Origin: Armillaria gallica
Lineage: Eukaryota > Basidiomycota > Agaricomycetes > Agaricales > Physalacriaceae
DNA: 64,000 nucleotides
Assembly (NCBI GenBank): GCA_037576215.1
Contig: JBANDB010000005.1
Location: 6,014,001-6,078,000 of the forward strand
Direction: 5' to 3'
In this document: positions 45,144 through 56,945 of the stretch, in pieces
Layout: each line of letters begins with the position of its first letter
Position numbering within the stretch: the first letter of the stretch is position 1
Program-made: the position numbers and the translations under genes
The notes under the pieces: model-generated
Told to the model about the DNA's origin: nothing
The model's input: only the letters and a program-made list of their open reading frames with translations
The model's database searches: none

Positions 45144-46859
45144 TCAGCAATCTCCCCTTTGCAAGAGTGGCGCGCGCATACGTCTATCCTCGAACGGCGT
45201 GTACCCTCCCAAGAATGTGCCGCTCGCAAAAATCGCCCCCGGAGCCCATGACGTGATATGCGCATGCATATGAAGAACTTGAATTCGATAGGCAGTTTTC
45301 CTTTGTGATGTAGATTGAACGACGTAAGGGCTGGGTTTAGTCGAAACAGCAGCGTGGCCTTGATTTCGAGGGTAACGTTCGACCAGTATATCTGCTACGG
45401 TAGCCGCCATGAGGCAGTTCGTAGCTGTAGGCGAAGGGAAAACGGAAGGAAGGACCCCAAGAGAGGTAGGAGTGCCGAACTTTGACAGAGCATTTGAGGC
45501 ACATTCTAATCCGAATGGCTCGGCGTTCGATGTATGCTTTCGAGCTCATTGATAAACGGAACGAGAGGACTCGGCCCGTGGTGGTGGAGACGAGGAACAT
45601 TCGTCCAGTCATCTCTTTTCCAAGCTCATCCTGCTAGCGATTAAAGTGTTGTCGAAGGAAGGGTTTTCCACGGGAAATTGCGTTGCGGCATCGTATCGAT
45701 GACATTAAGCGCCATTAATCTTGACGTCCATGAGCAGCCAGAACTGGCGAGAAAGAGTAAGCCTTCGAACTACGAGAGATTGTGGCGAAAAGGACAGACC
45801 TATAAGCCATTCACCGGTGTACTTTCCCACAGCGAATATCAGCATGATGGGATCTAGTCATTTGGAGAGCGTCGAGAGGGAGATATGGGGCAAGGATCCG
45901 AAAAGCAGAGAGCGGCGTAAAGAGTGGGCACACAACGACAACAGTGTCAGAGGGATGAGCGGGTTGTACGGCACGGGAAAGCCTCGATTTGGATATGGCG
46001 CTGAGGACCCTGTCCGCGTCACGATAGCTCTGGGCGCGTTTGTCGCTAGTCGCCAAATATCGTGGACGAAATGACTATGCCACCATCCAGACACGAATCC
46101 GCGGTCCTCGCATGGCGTCCCCAACGATGGCGTGTTTGTGTTTGGAAGGGCTTGATATGTTCCTTGAGCGAATGCTTCAAGCAGGAGTGAGATCAGGCTA
46201 AGTGGGCGAACAGAAGGCACCTACCATCCCAGTGCGCAAATCTCCCTTCAGTAGCTCTGCCTCGGTGGCCGAGACTTGGTACTTCACGCAAAAGAGAGTC
46301 GTGCGGGTAAGGTCGAGCTACAGAGACGTGAGTGTCAATGAATGCAAGCTTACGGAGAGACTTGCCATTCCCCGCACATCCTACCTCCCAGTACATCTGA
46401 CGGTGCGCTGTCTTCATGGAGAGGATGACGCGTCTCCCGTTTCCTCCGCCGCCTCCCCGAGTCCATCCTGTGCTTTTCCCATCATCGTCGAGTGCGGCAA
46501 ACAGACCCTTCCCTCCGCTGCATGAACGCGCCACTTTCCGAATGGCGACACATCGTTTCAGCCCATAATCAGGTCCTTGGATTCTTCGTCTTTGGTTTGA
46601 ATGTAATCGTCGAGGGAAATTGTATCATCCATTGCGGGAATGAACTCCGTAATTGATACCCTCGCCCATATTCTACGCATAGTGTACGGACGTCGTAGTC
46701 AGCAGGGCACGAGAGTCTTAAACTGTTGCCACACGAGAAAGAGAGATAAAAAATATGAGCATGGCGGTGAAAGGTGACTTTGCTTTGTTTGGCCAAGCCA
46801 AACATGCCATTTCGGTCACATGTACACTCATCTCGCAAGACGCGACGCGCAGCACACAT
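45144..46859 (-). pseudogene. Decayed unidentified gene(s), block B
   Basis: Counterpart of the decayed minus-strand sequence in block A. Peptides include HMHAHITSWAPGAIFASGTF (about 45.2-45.3 kb), YIERRAIRIRMC (about 45.5 kb), IMLIFAVGKYTGEWLIGL (about 45.8 kb) and GRRVILSMKTAHRQMYWEVG (about 46.4 kb). Short frames, stops and possible introns intermix, and I cannot build a continuous gene. Family unknown. Confidence 0.3.
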
Positions 46860-48374
46860 GCATCAAGCGTCCCAGTATGGACGAGGCAAGAGATGAGAGG
46901 TAAACGAATAAACCGCAGAAACTCGCCCTTCTTTTATTACGGTTCCGTTGACTCTTGGCTAAGAAGGACGACTACATCATCCCTCCTCATCTTGCACAAT
47001 ATTGCGGACAGCACCATTCATCAAGGGTATGTCTTGCCTACTTCGCGACCTTTCCCGCCACAAAATCGCCCTCAACGCCAGTCCGCCGCTGCAAGGGTCA
47101 ACACGCGTCAAGGAGTCGTTATGATGAGGGGAGAGTAATCAAACGGGAAAAGAAATTCCCCCCCTGGCCACAAGTCCCCTTTCCCCAGGTATGTCGCCTA
47201 TTTTCACGGTATTTTCGCGAGCTAAAGGTAATTCAGTATTCGGTCCTTGTATACAGGCGAGCATGGTGAGTTCGTCTTCTCCTTGTTTCCAATACGCTCT
47301 CAAGCTTGCCCACTTCTTGAATTCAAGGCTGCCACACCACTTGCATCCTCCTTGCGATTGTAGTCACGATGCTTCCCTCAAGAATTGGGAGGGGTGAATC
47401 TAAACGGCGTTCATACTACTAACTCTTTTTATTGCCTGGTGACTCCTCCAGATACAACCGATCTTAAAGCAGATAAAATACAGTCTGCGTTATCATCAAA
47501 GCCTTCAGCCAGAGTCGGTACTCGGTCCTCTCACTACTCGGGCGTTGGGATCATTACAGCAGCCGTGGCGTTCTCGTTCTGGAGGTGCGGCTTCTATCCT
47601 TTCTGCCAGAGTTGTTCTCTTCGGTACTTTCAATTTCGCCAACTCGCCAGAAATTGAGGAACAGAGCAAGCGGGTGCAATTGTACTGTACTTCATTCCTT
47701 CTACGTCGAACGCAAGAGCTGCTGCTGAACTTCGTTCTCAGCAACCCTCGGGAACGAGTTTGACGCCTGGCCAATGGTGGACTGTGGCGAGGGTGCTGTT
47801 GGTGGAGGGGCAGAGGGGAAAGAAGTCGCGGGGAAACGGCCGCGCGTCTGGGGTCTTGAATTTACACTGAGACGACATGCAGGGCCTAGATAGTAGGAGT
47901 CGGAGTGTAGAGTTGTCGGGAGGCTTGGTCGTCGTCCAGGCAAAAGGACAAAGCGAAGAATAGGAAGCACAGGACAAAATGTAATGACAAGCCTTATCCA
48001 TTGAATGGAAATCATTGCTATAGTTCTCGTTGCTACCTACCTCATAGCCTGGGTCTACTCTGGTAGAACCATGGTAAACAAGAATACGGCAATACCGTGG
48101 ATATCTTCTCAATTTATTTACGCCCTTCTCGTTCTAGCTACTCTGAAATGGAATTGAAGGTCTTGTCGGACTGCTTTACGGATGACAAGCATCGTGGCGG
48201 GTGGTATGGCGGAGAAAGACAGTGGCGCATGCCTTGCGCCTTTAACGCACGAGTTTCCTTCGGTATTCATCTGAACTATCATGTATTTGTATCGTTATAA
48301 GTTACGGTGTACTTGATTAGCTGGTCGAATCGTCACGCCTCATCCTTGGCTTCTTCCATCCTGACCCACATACC

Positions 48375-48478
48375 GGCCTATCCAGCAAATGTCATTTCAG
48401 CACAAAACACCAAATAACTCATAGTAAGACCAACCTTAGCATACATAGTCAAATGCAACCCAAACATAATCTTATCTA
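48375..48478 (-). pseudogene. Scrap of the P450 last exon at the B/C junction
   Basis: Matches the end of the P450 last exon in block A (37051-37140; IMFGLHLTMYAKV reversed on the minus strand). It stops abruptly at 48478, after which the sequence is the reverse complement of block B from 44852 backwards. It therefore marks the inversion breakpoint. Confidence 0.75.
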
Positions 48479-48865
48479 GAAGCCTGCTTCGAGGTAGCAG
48501 CACCTGGATCCCTAGATTTTTCATCTGCGTCAGTTTCCTTCGCCTTTCTCTCTCTGACCAGATCCTTCAATGTCAAGCGGCTTCAGTCGCTGTACGAGTT
48601 CGTTATAGGCCCGTAAACTGGCCCGTATATTCCCCAATATTCCTTGCTATTTGAGCCCAGCTCGCAGACAAGACTTCATCACATCTCGGATAGATGGTTA
48701 GAATGAATTATTATTCATCATCATCTGTGCACACATTCATACCCATCAATAGAACATTCAAGCGGTCGGCAGAGTTACTACTTCGTCCTTGGTTTCCCGT
48801 GGGAATTAAATGCATCAACGTTAGCTACTCATGCGTAGCCAATAATTATGATTGGACTCGTGATT

Positions 48866-51800
48866 TCAAAAGATATATTCTGCATCCAGAATCTTGCCGT
48901 CGCCCAACTTGATGTGAACAGGAGGCTAGCCCTTCATATTTACGTCCTGTCTCCAGTCCGGTTTCGGTTGCATGGATGATACCTCCCTTTGCGAAAAATG
49001 ATCTAAAATTGAGATGTAACATTGCAACAGGTCTTCTAAGACAGAGAAACAACACACTAATGATTACAAGAGACACTTGAACATCGTCTTCGGCCGAGAA
49101 CTTCAAAGTGAAGATAGGAATGCACACTTCTTCAACCCGACCTTGCCCTGGTATATGATCAAACTCAACGAGCATCTCGCGGATGTATACCTTCCCCTCG
49201 CCAGGATCTAGTCCCATTCTCGATTCAATGTCTTACCAGACATCCTCGAGCTTGAAAACTTCAACTCCTGTGGTTCTGAACTGGTCGAGATGATCCATTA
49301 CGGATGGGACATACTCGACTTCCTGGTATATGATGTGTGTTCGGCCTCGCGATGCATCGCGCGCTAGTCCAAGGGCATGTGCAAAGGATTCCACCGTTTC
49401 CGGCCTTACGTTTTCTCTGTAATTCATCCAGTCTCGAAATTGTCGTGCTGCAAAGGCATTCTTCCTCTCAAGATTTGCTAATCTCTGAAATTGTGCGGCA
49501 TCCTCTCTAAAATCATCATTAACACCATATCTAGTGATCAAGCCGATACGTTCACCTGCAGTATGTCCTGTATCATTCGGGAGTGACATGAGCGCTTCCA
49601 CAGAGCATGTATAATGGAAATATACTTGTGGTAACGCCAGTTCATTTTCTGGCACTGTGTGGAACTTGGAGAACCGTTATTTCAGGAGTGCGTATTCCGG
49701 AAGTAAAGGAATTAGCACTGACCAGTAAGACGTATACTTGCATTTCGAACATTTCGACAATTTAACTTGGGGTTCGCTGGCGCGGCAGTTTCGGCAGCTC
49801 CTTTTCTCAATAATTTGCATTTTCAATGCTGCCTTCCTATCATCGAGCCACTTTGAGCCACCAAGGCCTGCGAAAACCGGATCCACGGCTGGATCGATGT
49901 CCGTAGGGAACATTGGTACCAACACAGAATTCTTGAACCTATGCGGATGCTTCTTGAACCATCTGACCAGCCATATCTCCCTAAAGAGCTTATCAGACAA
50001 CATCATTAAAGATAATGACCGCTCGACATACAATTTATGCGCTTCGCTGTCTTCTCCAAGTCGCCGAAGTACACGGGCGAGATACACCTTTTCTCTGACA
50101 TGAAGTGCAGTGGTTTCAGACTCGCTTGTACCGAAGGTTGGATCGCGAATGATACGCGATAACACTGCTTTTGCTTCAACGTCGTCTGTTCTTGCGCGCG
50201 CGAGGCATACAGCAAAGAAGTCGTACAAACCCCCTTTGAAAACAGTTAATATGGGAATGAGGCGGCTACGATTGCGGATACGCACGGGTTTATAAGGTAA
50301 ATATCGGACTTTCCAGTGCGCTCCTTGTCTGCCTCCATGATACATCGAATATGGTGGAGAGCTTCCAGTGGTTGGTTGATTTGGGGTTTACTAGGTTTCA
50401 TTGTCAAGGAATCAGAGGTGAAGTGGTACACCAGAATAAATATTCACAGAAGGTGATTGGCCAGCTTGTATCGGCAATTTTGAAGCTAAGCAATCATTGA
50501 TCAGTACGTGGAGAAATTTGGATTCTGTAGAGAACCATTTTACCGTGAAGTACCGTTCTGTCTCTATAGTGATGCCTCTACCTTGCAAGTTGCCCTTGCG
50601 GCGCGAGATGACCGTACATCTTCAGCTGCTCGTCTCCTTCCAGGAAGGCACGAATTATCCATTCAAGAGACCAGATATATTGTGGTAAAATATCTTCGGG
50701 AACTATACACTATAAGAAAAAGATATATATCTGGAAATGCAGTGAAATTTACCATCCTCCTCAAAGCAAAGATAGCTGAACTGAAAGAGATGAGGAAGCA
50801 TAGAGTTGTACCAAAGTGCCGGCGGAAGGGGGCCCATAGGTTCGCCTCTAATATTAATAGTCATCGGAATTCGAGGCGGTATCGGAGCTCGTATGAGTCC
50901 GATAACTGTTCATTGTCACAGGTCAGAAGAAGACCTAGAGCTATCAGATAGTGTACCATCAGCGAATTGGACAGAAATATATATGGCCGTATAAGCCCTT
51001 GGCAAGGCCCGAAATGCATGACAACATCCGAAATAATTGCGGCAGCCTTATATGCCCATATGAACATTGGAGGAATAAAAATCTGCATGTATCATTATGA
51101 GTATTTCTGATGCCGGTAATGCTTATTTGACACCATACGCAGGTATAACATGACCAGCATCATAAAACGAGCTATACCTTCTCAGGTGGCTAGGGCCCAC
51201 TTCATATACTACGAATATTTTGAATTTTCACTCTTGGAGGAGACGAAGAAACTTGAAATAGTAGATTTATTGTTATTATTGTATTATTATCGCCGTAAAC
51301 AGAATACAAGTACGTCTAGATAATACAGTTTATACAAATGGCCTGTTGGCCGGTTGTCCAGGTCCTTGTCTCAACTGGATCGACAAAGAAGCAAGAGACC
51401 ATACCTTATCTTGAGCTCGAGATTCCGTGGAGATCCAGACCATTAACCAAAGGGTGACATTGTTTGGAGAAGGTTGCACCTAATGGCTTAAAAATTTCCG
51501 TAAGATGCTATACGGAGCTGATTCCAAGAGATTTAACTCACTGATCGTGACGGTTGACTCACTTGACCTAAGTACCTTTCAACACGACCACTTCCTCCTC
51601 CGACTCTGCACTGATATGTTACTTCAGAAGACCTTGGATGTTTGAAGTGGGCGTACCGATGCCTGAGAAGAGTTGCGTAAGCAAGGAATTTGTGATGGCT
51701 AGAGGCGATGATATCCTGCCCGAGACGTTGGGGCTTTCAACTCTGTTGGCCACTTCGGACTGTATTTATGTTGAAATAGCTGACTAAATTCTAGTTCCGG

Positions 51801-52824
51801 CTCGGAAGAAGTCCGCATCGGAGAAGATTGGGTCTAGAGAAGTCTTGTAGGGTCTGTGTCTGATGGATGGACCATGCGGAGAAAACCACATGGGACGAAT
51901 GGACGCGTAGTACTCTATGACGAGAAGGAAGCAGACATACGACGACATGTCACACGTTCAACATTGCTGCCCCAGCATTGATCTGGTGATCGCGAGATCT
52001 CCGACTCGGATGCTCATTTTGTCACGCCATGAACCCTGTCTCGCATGGTTCTCTTAATGACCGAACTTCCTCTCCCTTGCTGCAGCACTCCCGCTGATAC
52101 GGGCTGAGGGTGTGGCTGAAAATTCAGTAGTGCACTACTACATCTGAAGGACTCACTTCCGTCTTCACGAGAATCTCTGTGCAGCCAGTATCTAAATACG
52201 GGGTCGAAGTAAATCGAGGCAGGCTTCCGCACACAAAACGAGGGCCACCAGACGAGGCGATGAAGCCACCAAGGAAGAACACTCAGAGGAAGGCGATGGA
52301 GACGACGGTGAGGGCTTCCCGAAGAAGACATTGGCAAGTCTGATGGAACGGCAGATCTGGACGTCATAGATATAGGATTTGCCGGCTCGCAGTACATTTA
52401 AATATGTCGTCATTTTGGGCACCTAAGCTTTTCAGAGTCGAAGAAAATCAGTCTGCAGAAACGAGACTACATTTTATTGAGCTTATAGTAGTGATATATT
52501 CGCTGGAAATAATTCTATGGAATCTTGAAGGCCAAGTTATTATTCTGCGAGGTTCTAATAGCATATGAAAAGGACGCAACATTGTGCCCCGGTTATATGA
52601 GCTCTGTAAGGCCTTGACAAGGCGAATAAGAATTCCGCCGGACCGTGGTCGCCGCAAGCCCCGGAAATTTTTTTCCCAATCTACTGATGACACTGTAGAT
52701 CACCTTTAGCTGCTTGGTTGCGAACCAGGGCTAGATCAGGCATCTTGTAATCCACAGGGAGATTGACACCACTTAGACATGCTCGCGGAGCATCTTGCGC
52801 TGCAGAGGCTGTTGCTGAGTCCAT
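48866..52824 (-). pseudogene. MYND-type zinc-finger pseudogene, block C copy
   Basis: The start MDSATASAAQDAPRA at 52824 and the end at 48866 (TGA after AEYIF) correspond to the A and B copies. Lesions: a 7-base insertion with frameshift after LAPQGQ; loss of one T after HKY in the MYND finger (four T's in A, three here); Q to TAA just after the EDVW segment (about 49235); and a TAG in the last exon after NMKG. A 1.73-kb transposable element lies in intron 1, only about 15 bp after the donor site. MYND cysteines otherwise persist (CRNCRA, CSKCKYTSY), so decay is recent. Confidence 0.8.
50957..52689. mobile_element. 1.73-kb TIR element in intron 1 of the block C MYND pseudogene
   Basis: Comparison with blocks A and B shows an insertion splitting AGATAGTGTACACTGTAG. 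The inserted DNA begins CATCAGCGAATTGGACAGAA and ends with the complement of CATCAGTAGATTGGGAAAAA, so the TIR is about 22 bp with a few mismatches. The target dinucleotide AC is duplicated. Short frames inside (for example 52014-52397 and 52448-52693 on minus) show no transposase motif I know. The superfamily is undetermined; a 2-bp AC duplication does not fit mariner (TA) or hAT (8 bp). Confidence 0.7.
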
Positions 52825-53455
52825 CGAATGAGCAAACAAAATGGTGCTTTGCGATGTTTGGATCAGTCGGACCGGACTCAGTCATCAGATGGCACAATCA
52901 GTCTACCACACCGTAAAGGACATTCACTCCAGACTATCAACCAAAATGGAAAGACAATAGTATAATCTGAATGCATTGTCACAAGCTAGATGCACCGGTG
53001 TTTCAAACTGTCGCATTGATCGATGAACCAAGAAACTGGTTATATACGGACAATCAGAGAGGGAATATTAGATTATATATAATATTTTCACGTTTGCTCG
53101 GCAGTCAGTAGGAAAACTCATTAGCATCCGCGAACGCTAGTAAGTAGAATCTCAGCTTTGAAGCCTTTTGTCGGGTTATCCTTCCTCCCACCCTCAGCAC
53201 GATGTTATACTTGCTCCATTTCACTGTGGGATCGCTGTAACATTTGATGGCTGTTTGTGCTGCTGGAACCGTATCGCGGGGTTCGCTAGGTAAATAGTGC
53301 AAAGATAAGCTACGAACAACCGGAGAACTACGGAACGGTCGCCGAAACATGCACGTGACTGGCGGGATGCGGGCCCCAACGTTCCCACCTATCGTCGATC
53401 TCAGAGGAGGAGACGAAAACCCCCCAGTTCGATGCTGGACACGCTGAGTGCAGAG

Positions 53456-54300
53456 TCACTCGAAGGCATGGCTTGACGAGAGTCCGTCGCCGCCAGGCGT
53501 CAAGGGCCGACAGTCGTCAGGGAGTCTCGAATTGAGTTGAGACTCGGATGGGATGCAAGTCGTCGTGTGTGGACGGGATGAGGAGGTGATTACAGGGAGG
53601 GAGTAATCGGATAGCCATGGAAATTCCTCGCTTGGCAAGATGCACCAAGCGACCATCACAGCCCCATCGTGCAGTACAAGTCTCTTTTTCCAAGGTGCGT
53701 CGCCTATTTTCACTGTTTTCACGAGGTAACACATCTTTGGGTAGTATTCCAGGACTCCAGGATTTAGGACTGGTCGAGGATCGCTGGATACAAGCGAGCG
53801 TGCACGGCTACTTGAAGACTTCTATGAATCCAAAGTTGCTTCGGAAGGATTGCCAGCGACGCCACTAAGCTCCCTTCTCAACTACCCCCCTTGCAGCCGG
53901 GGTCAGGAATCCAGTATCGGTGATTTGAACCCGGACCGCGATAGACATCGATACTTTATCGAGGATTGGGATGGATGACTTAAGACCGGAAGGAATGGCA
54001 GCACGCCTACGAGCCATCCTATAGATGGGAAGGAAATGGGTGGAAACAGCGTCTGGAGTGCTCACACTGGTATCTCTCCGTTGTCGTGAGTCTGTTAACT
54101 CCTCCAGATACAACTGATCTAAAAGCAGATAAAACACAGCTCTCGTTATCGTCAAAGTCTTTAGCCCTAGACCTCAACGCTCAGCATTTGGTCTCCCCCC
54201 CGCCACGGGCATAGGGCATGCTCTCCGCGTCGAGATCATTATAGCAGCCTGCCAGCGAGTCCTCGTCTGGCCCGGTGTGTCCTTGACGTTGGCAGGAACT
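53456..54300. repeat. Partial, diverged copy E of block A/B sequence
   Basis: Words such as CGCCTATTTTCACTG (about 53700) and CTCCTCCAGATACAAC (about 54100), with AGCAGATAAAA, match block A near 35.95-36.25 kb and block B near 47.17-47.48 kb in direct orientation. It is more diverged than the other copies, so older. No gene recognised. Confidence 0.55.
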
Positions 54301-56409
54301 TCCTGTTCTCGAGGTAAGCTTTCGACTCTTCATTTTATTTGCTCATCATCTTAAATGGCCACAGTCGTTCTCTGCGTGACATTGATAGATCTCCCGTGCT
54401 CTTGCAAAGCGTACCGCTCGTTTTCGGTAAGCTACCGCTCTTTCATTTTGTTTCAATTTCGCTGACAGCTCAGTCATTAGCGGCGCGCTCACTCTGGTCT
54501 GACTTGCCTGTGGCACATGTTATCCTAGGGCTCGCCAAAGAGCGCGGAAGAGCGGACCTAAGCCACCAAAGTGCACAGTTTTGTTTCTGAAATCAGGAAA
54601 TTGTTTTGGCATCTTTGTCAACACCTGCATTCTGAGTTCCGTCGCCATGTAACGATAACGATCCCACCCCGGATGCCACCCCAACTGCTTGCTTTCCCAT
54701 TCAAAGGAGACCCTACTTTCTTGCATGCACCGACGAATACATCCTCCCTAGTCCTAGTCGTTTCTAAATCGCTCTTGTCTTCCACCGCGACGCCTACGTT
54801 TAGAGTAAGTCTATTACATGTTGTCACATACAAAGATGCTGATAAGGCTCTACCCTAGATGCGCTTGTTTTCGGTTTCCGTGCTATTTAGGCGCTTATTC
54901 GAAGCAACCTGAAATGTACTGGCCTTGTAGCTGACTTGCAGCCTTTTTTCAGGCCCCTGACTTCACCCACTCCGAGTCTCCTCTCTCTTTTTGACTATCA
55001 TGATGTCGTGGAGCATTCGAGGCCCACCAAACCAAGCACTCTAAAGGTGAACACGCCAAGCTTGTCATCAACTCCAGCGACGTATCCACCTCCCCCCATC
55101 TTCTCCTCGTCCATCTTAGGCTGGATTTGGTGGGACAAGAGCAGTGGTCCACAAATCCGCTACAATCCACATTCGCCATCAGAGATGAAAATGACTTTCG
55201 GCCACTCTCTAGACCAGCGTAATTTCAATCTTGATATATGCCCGGTGACTACCTCTATCAGCGAGAAGAGAAGAAAGAGGGGGAAGCTTGAGACTGCGAT
55301 TTACTGTCGCTGATCTCAGTGTTGCCGTGGTGCTCGCCTCACTTCAGTCAGGATCGGCAAGCTTTCCGCCCAGAAGATTCAATCCATATGTCGTTTAGGA
55401 AGGGAAGTCGCGTCCTTTCCGTGCTGGAGGAGGACTGCACACTCCCATGTTCAACGTCGTAGTCCAGAATCCTCTCCCCTTCAAAGGCCTGACACACCTG
55501 CAGTATGCTGGCTCCTGGTGCTGTAAACGCGATACTCCGTCAGCGCGTGATTGAGGGACTGAGGTACCAGGTAGATGGGAGTGTCGCGCGTAGACTCTGC
55601 CGTCGATGGCTTACTCGCCGGAAGTAGATCCGTCTTCTCCTCAGCCCTGGCCTAGTCATGCCTTTCCTCCGTAACGCTCGACCTCCGGATCTCAGAGTCC
55701 TAGTCAACAAAGGAAGGGCGATGAGTATGGAACAGGTCATTTGAGCGAGAGGGGGAGTATAAAGGCGCGAAAGCTATGGCGCCGATGAGACACCGACAGT
55801 GTACTCAAAGACGTACTCTCCAGGTTCCTTAGAGATCAGTCAAGGCGAAAAGCCACGGGCAACTCTGATCGTTCCACCATCAACATGCTGAATTGTCGTC
55901 CTAGGGAAGCGGATGACCGCCCGCTCGACCTCGGAAAAAGGGCTTGCGAAAGGGAGAAATCTTGAGGTATCGATGGGGGCAAAGAATAATCTCCATTGGA
56001 CAAGGAGACGACGTTGTTTCTCTCCAATGATCTGAGTCGTCGTTAAAGCAATAGCAGCCGGAGATCAGTGAGATGGAAGAAGGACCGTGGAGGTTACCGG
56101 AGTAGGGATTTGATTTTTGACAAGATATAGATCATGTGCACATCATACAGAGGCCCAGAGTCGACGCGATGACTCGGCCAATCAACCGAGTCATCCAGTA
56201 TTCTAGTCTTCCCACCAAGTTTGCACCAAGTACAATCCGTCCTTCGAATGACAACTCACAGCTAGCCGTCGACTCTGCTGAGCATAATCTTCATATTGCA
56301 TTGCTATAATTCTAATAAAAGCCAACTGGAAGGAAAGACGAGTACCTGGTAGTTTTCATTGGGTCCAACTCAGCATGGTGTCCAAAAACACTTGTCGACA
56401 TACGCAGTA
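54301..56409. other. Unassigned coding-like sequence
   Basis: No recognised gene. On the minus strand near 55360-55530 one frame without a start codon reads LQVCQAFEGERILDYDVEHG and continues openly for about 60 residues, which looks like an exon. A plus-strand frame at 54936-55313 (125 residues) is proline- and serine-rich. Neither gives a known domain. Confidence 0.3.
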
Positions 56410-56945
56410 CTACTTTGGCACAAACAACACTCTTCCCGGTCGGTAGGGCGAAAGGATCGTCTTTCTGAAAACTTTGTTCCCAATCGGCACATTTCCTGCG
56501 TCGCCATTCTCGTTCCAAATCCAAAGCGGTGGGGAGAGGGATTGCTCCCAGGCGAAGTCGTCTAATCTGGACTTTTCAAGGCCGTCGGGAGCAGGTGTTT
56601 GCAGTGTCTTGTAAGATGCATCTGTAACAAACGTTTCGCTGGTTTCGTCCAGGTAGTCGACGAGAATCAGAGTATGGAGTGCAATGGGACCACCGGCTTT
56701 GGCAGCGTTGACATTGTTGATTACAGGGCCAAGACTGACAATGAATTCTTTAAATTTATGTGCATATTGTAATGTAGTATCTTTGAATACAAGATATATT
56801 TACTTTTGAATCCTCGTGAATATTTATCCTCAGACTCGTACCTGCCGTGCTCGCAGCGGCCCACTTCACTGAGTATATATTGGGACCACCCGATGCGGGA
56901 CCCACCCAATCCAATGCATTACCATCCTTACGCCCATTCGCTATC
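56410..56945 (-). pseudogene. Unidentified two-exon gene fragment
   Basis: Minus-strand peptide ALDWVGPASGGPNIYSVKW followed, after an intron of about 85 bp (GTACGAG...AAAG), by an open stretch of more than 110 residues. That stretch begins EFIVSLGPVINNVNAAKAGG and contains ALHTLILVDYLDETSETF, ending RPGRVLFVPK and a stop at 56410. There is no start codon, because the 5' side abuts the truncated NACHT gene directly. The composition is clearly protein-like, but I do not recognise the family. Confidence 0.45.

Larger units (their letters stand above)
40084..48478. repeat. Duplicated block B (direct copy)
   Basis: The full-length partner of block A in the same orientation. It contains a MYND gene (42238-44453), about 420 bp unique to B (41530-41950) and an extra 520 bp at its left side with a small basic reading frame. 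It ends exactly inside the last P450 exon at 48478, where inverted block C begins. Non-genic parts show no further recognisable domain. Confidence 0.85.
48479..53262. repeat. Duplicated block C (inverted copy)
   Basis: Reverse-complement copy of block B from about 44852 back to about 41385, interrupted by a 1.73-kb TIR element at 50957-52689. With block B it forms a large inverted repeat (arms about 3.0-3.5 kb, spacer 44.85-48.48 kb). The right end is near GCTGTTTGTGCTGC (53262). Confidence 0.85.

Noticed and set aside
48479..53262. Inverted copy C as a long terminal repeat partner of B
   Set aside because: It is inverted, contains a gene with introns and has no LTR ends or retroviral domains, so segmental duplication is the simpler reading.
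53910..53990. Possible tRNA (GGTTCAAATC B box on the minus strand)
   Set aside because: No A box at proper distance and no cloverleaf stems could be drawn.
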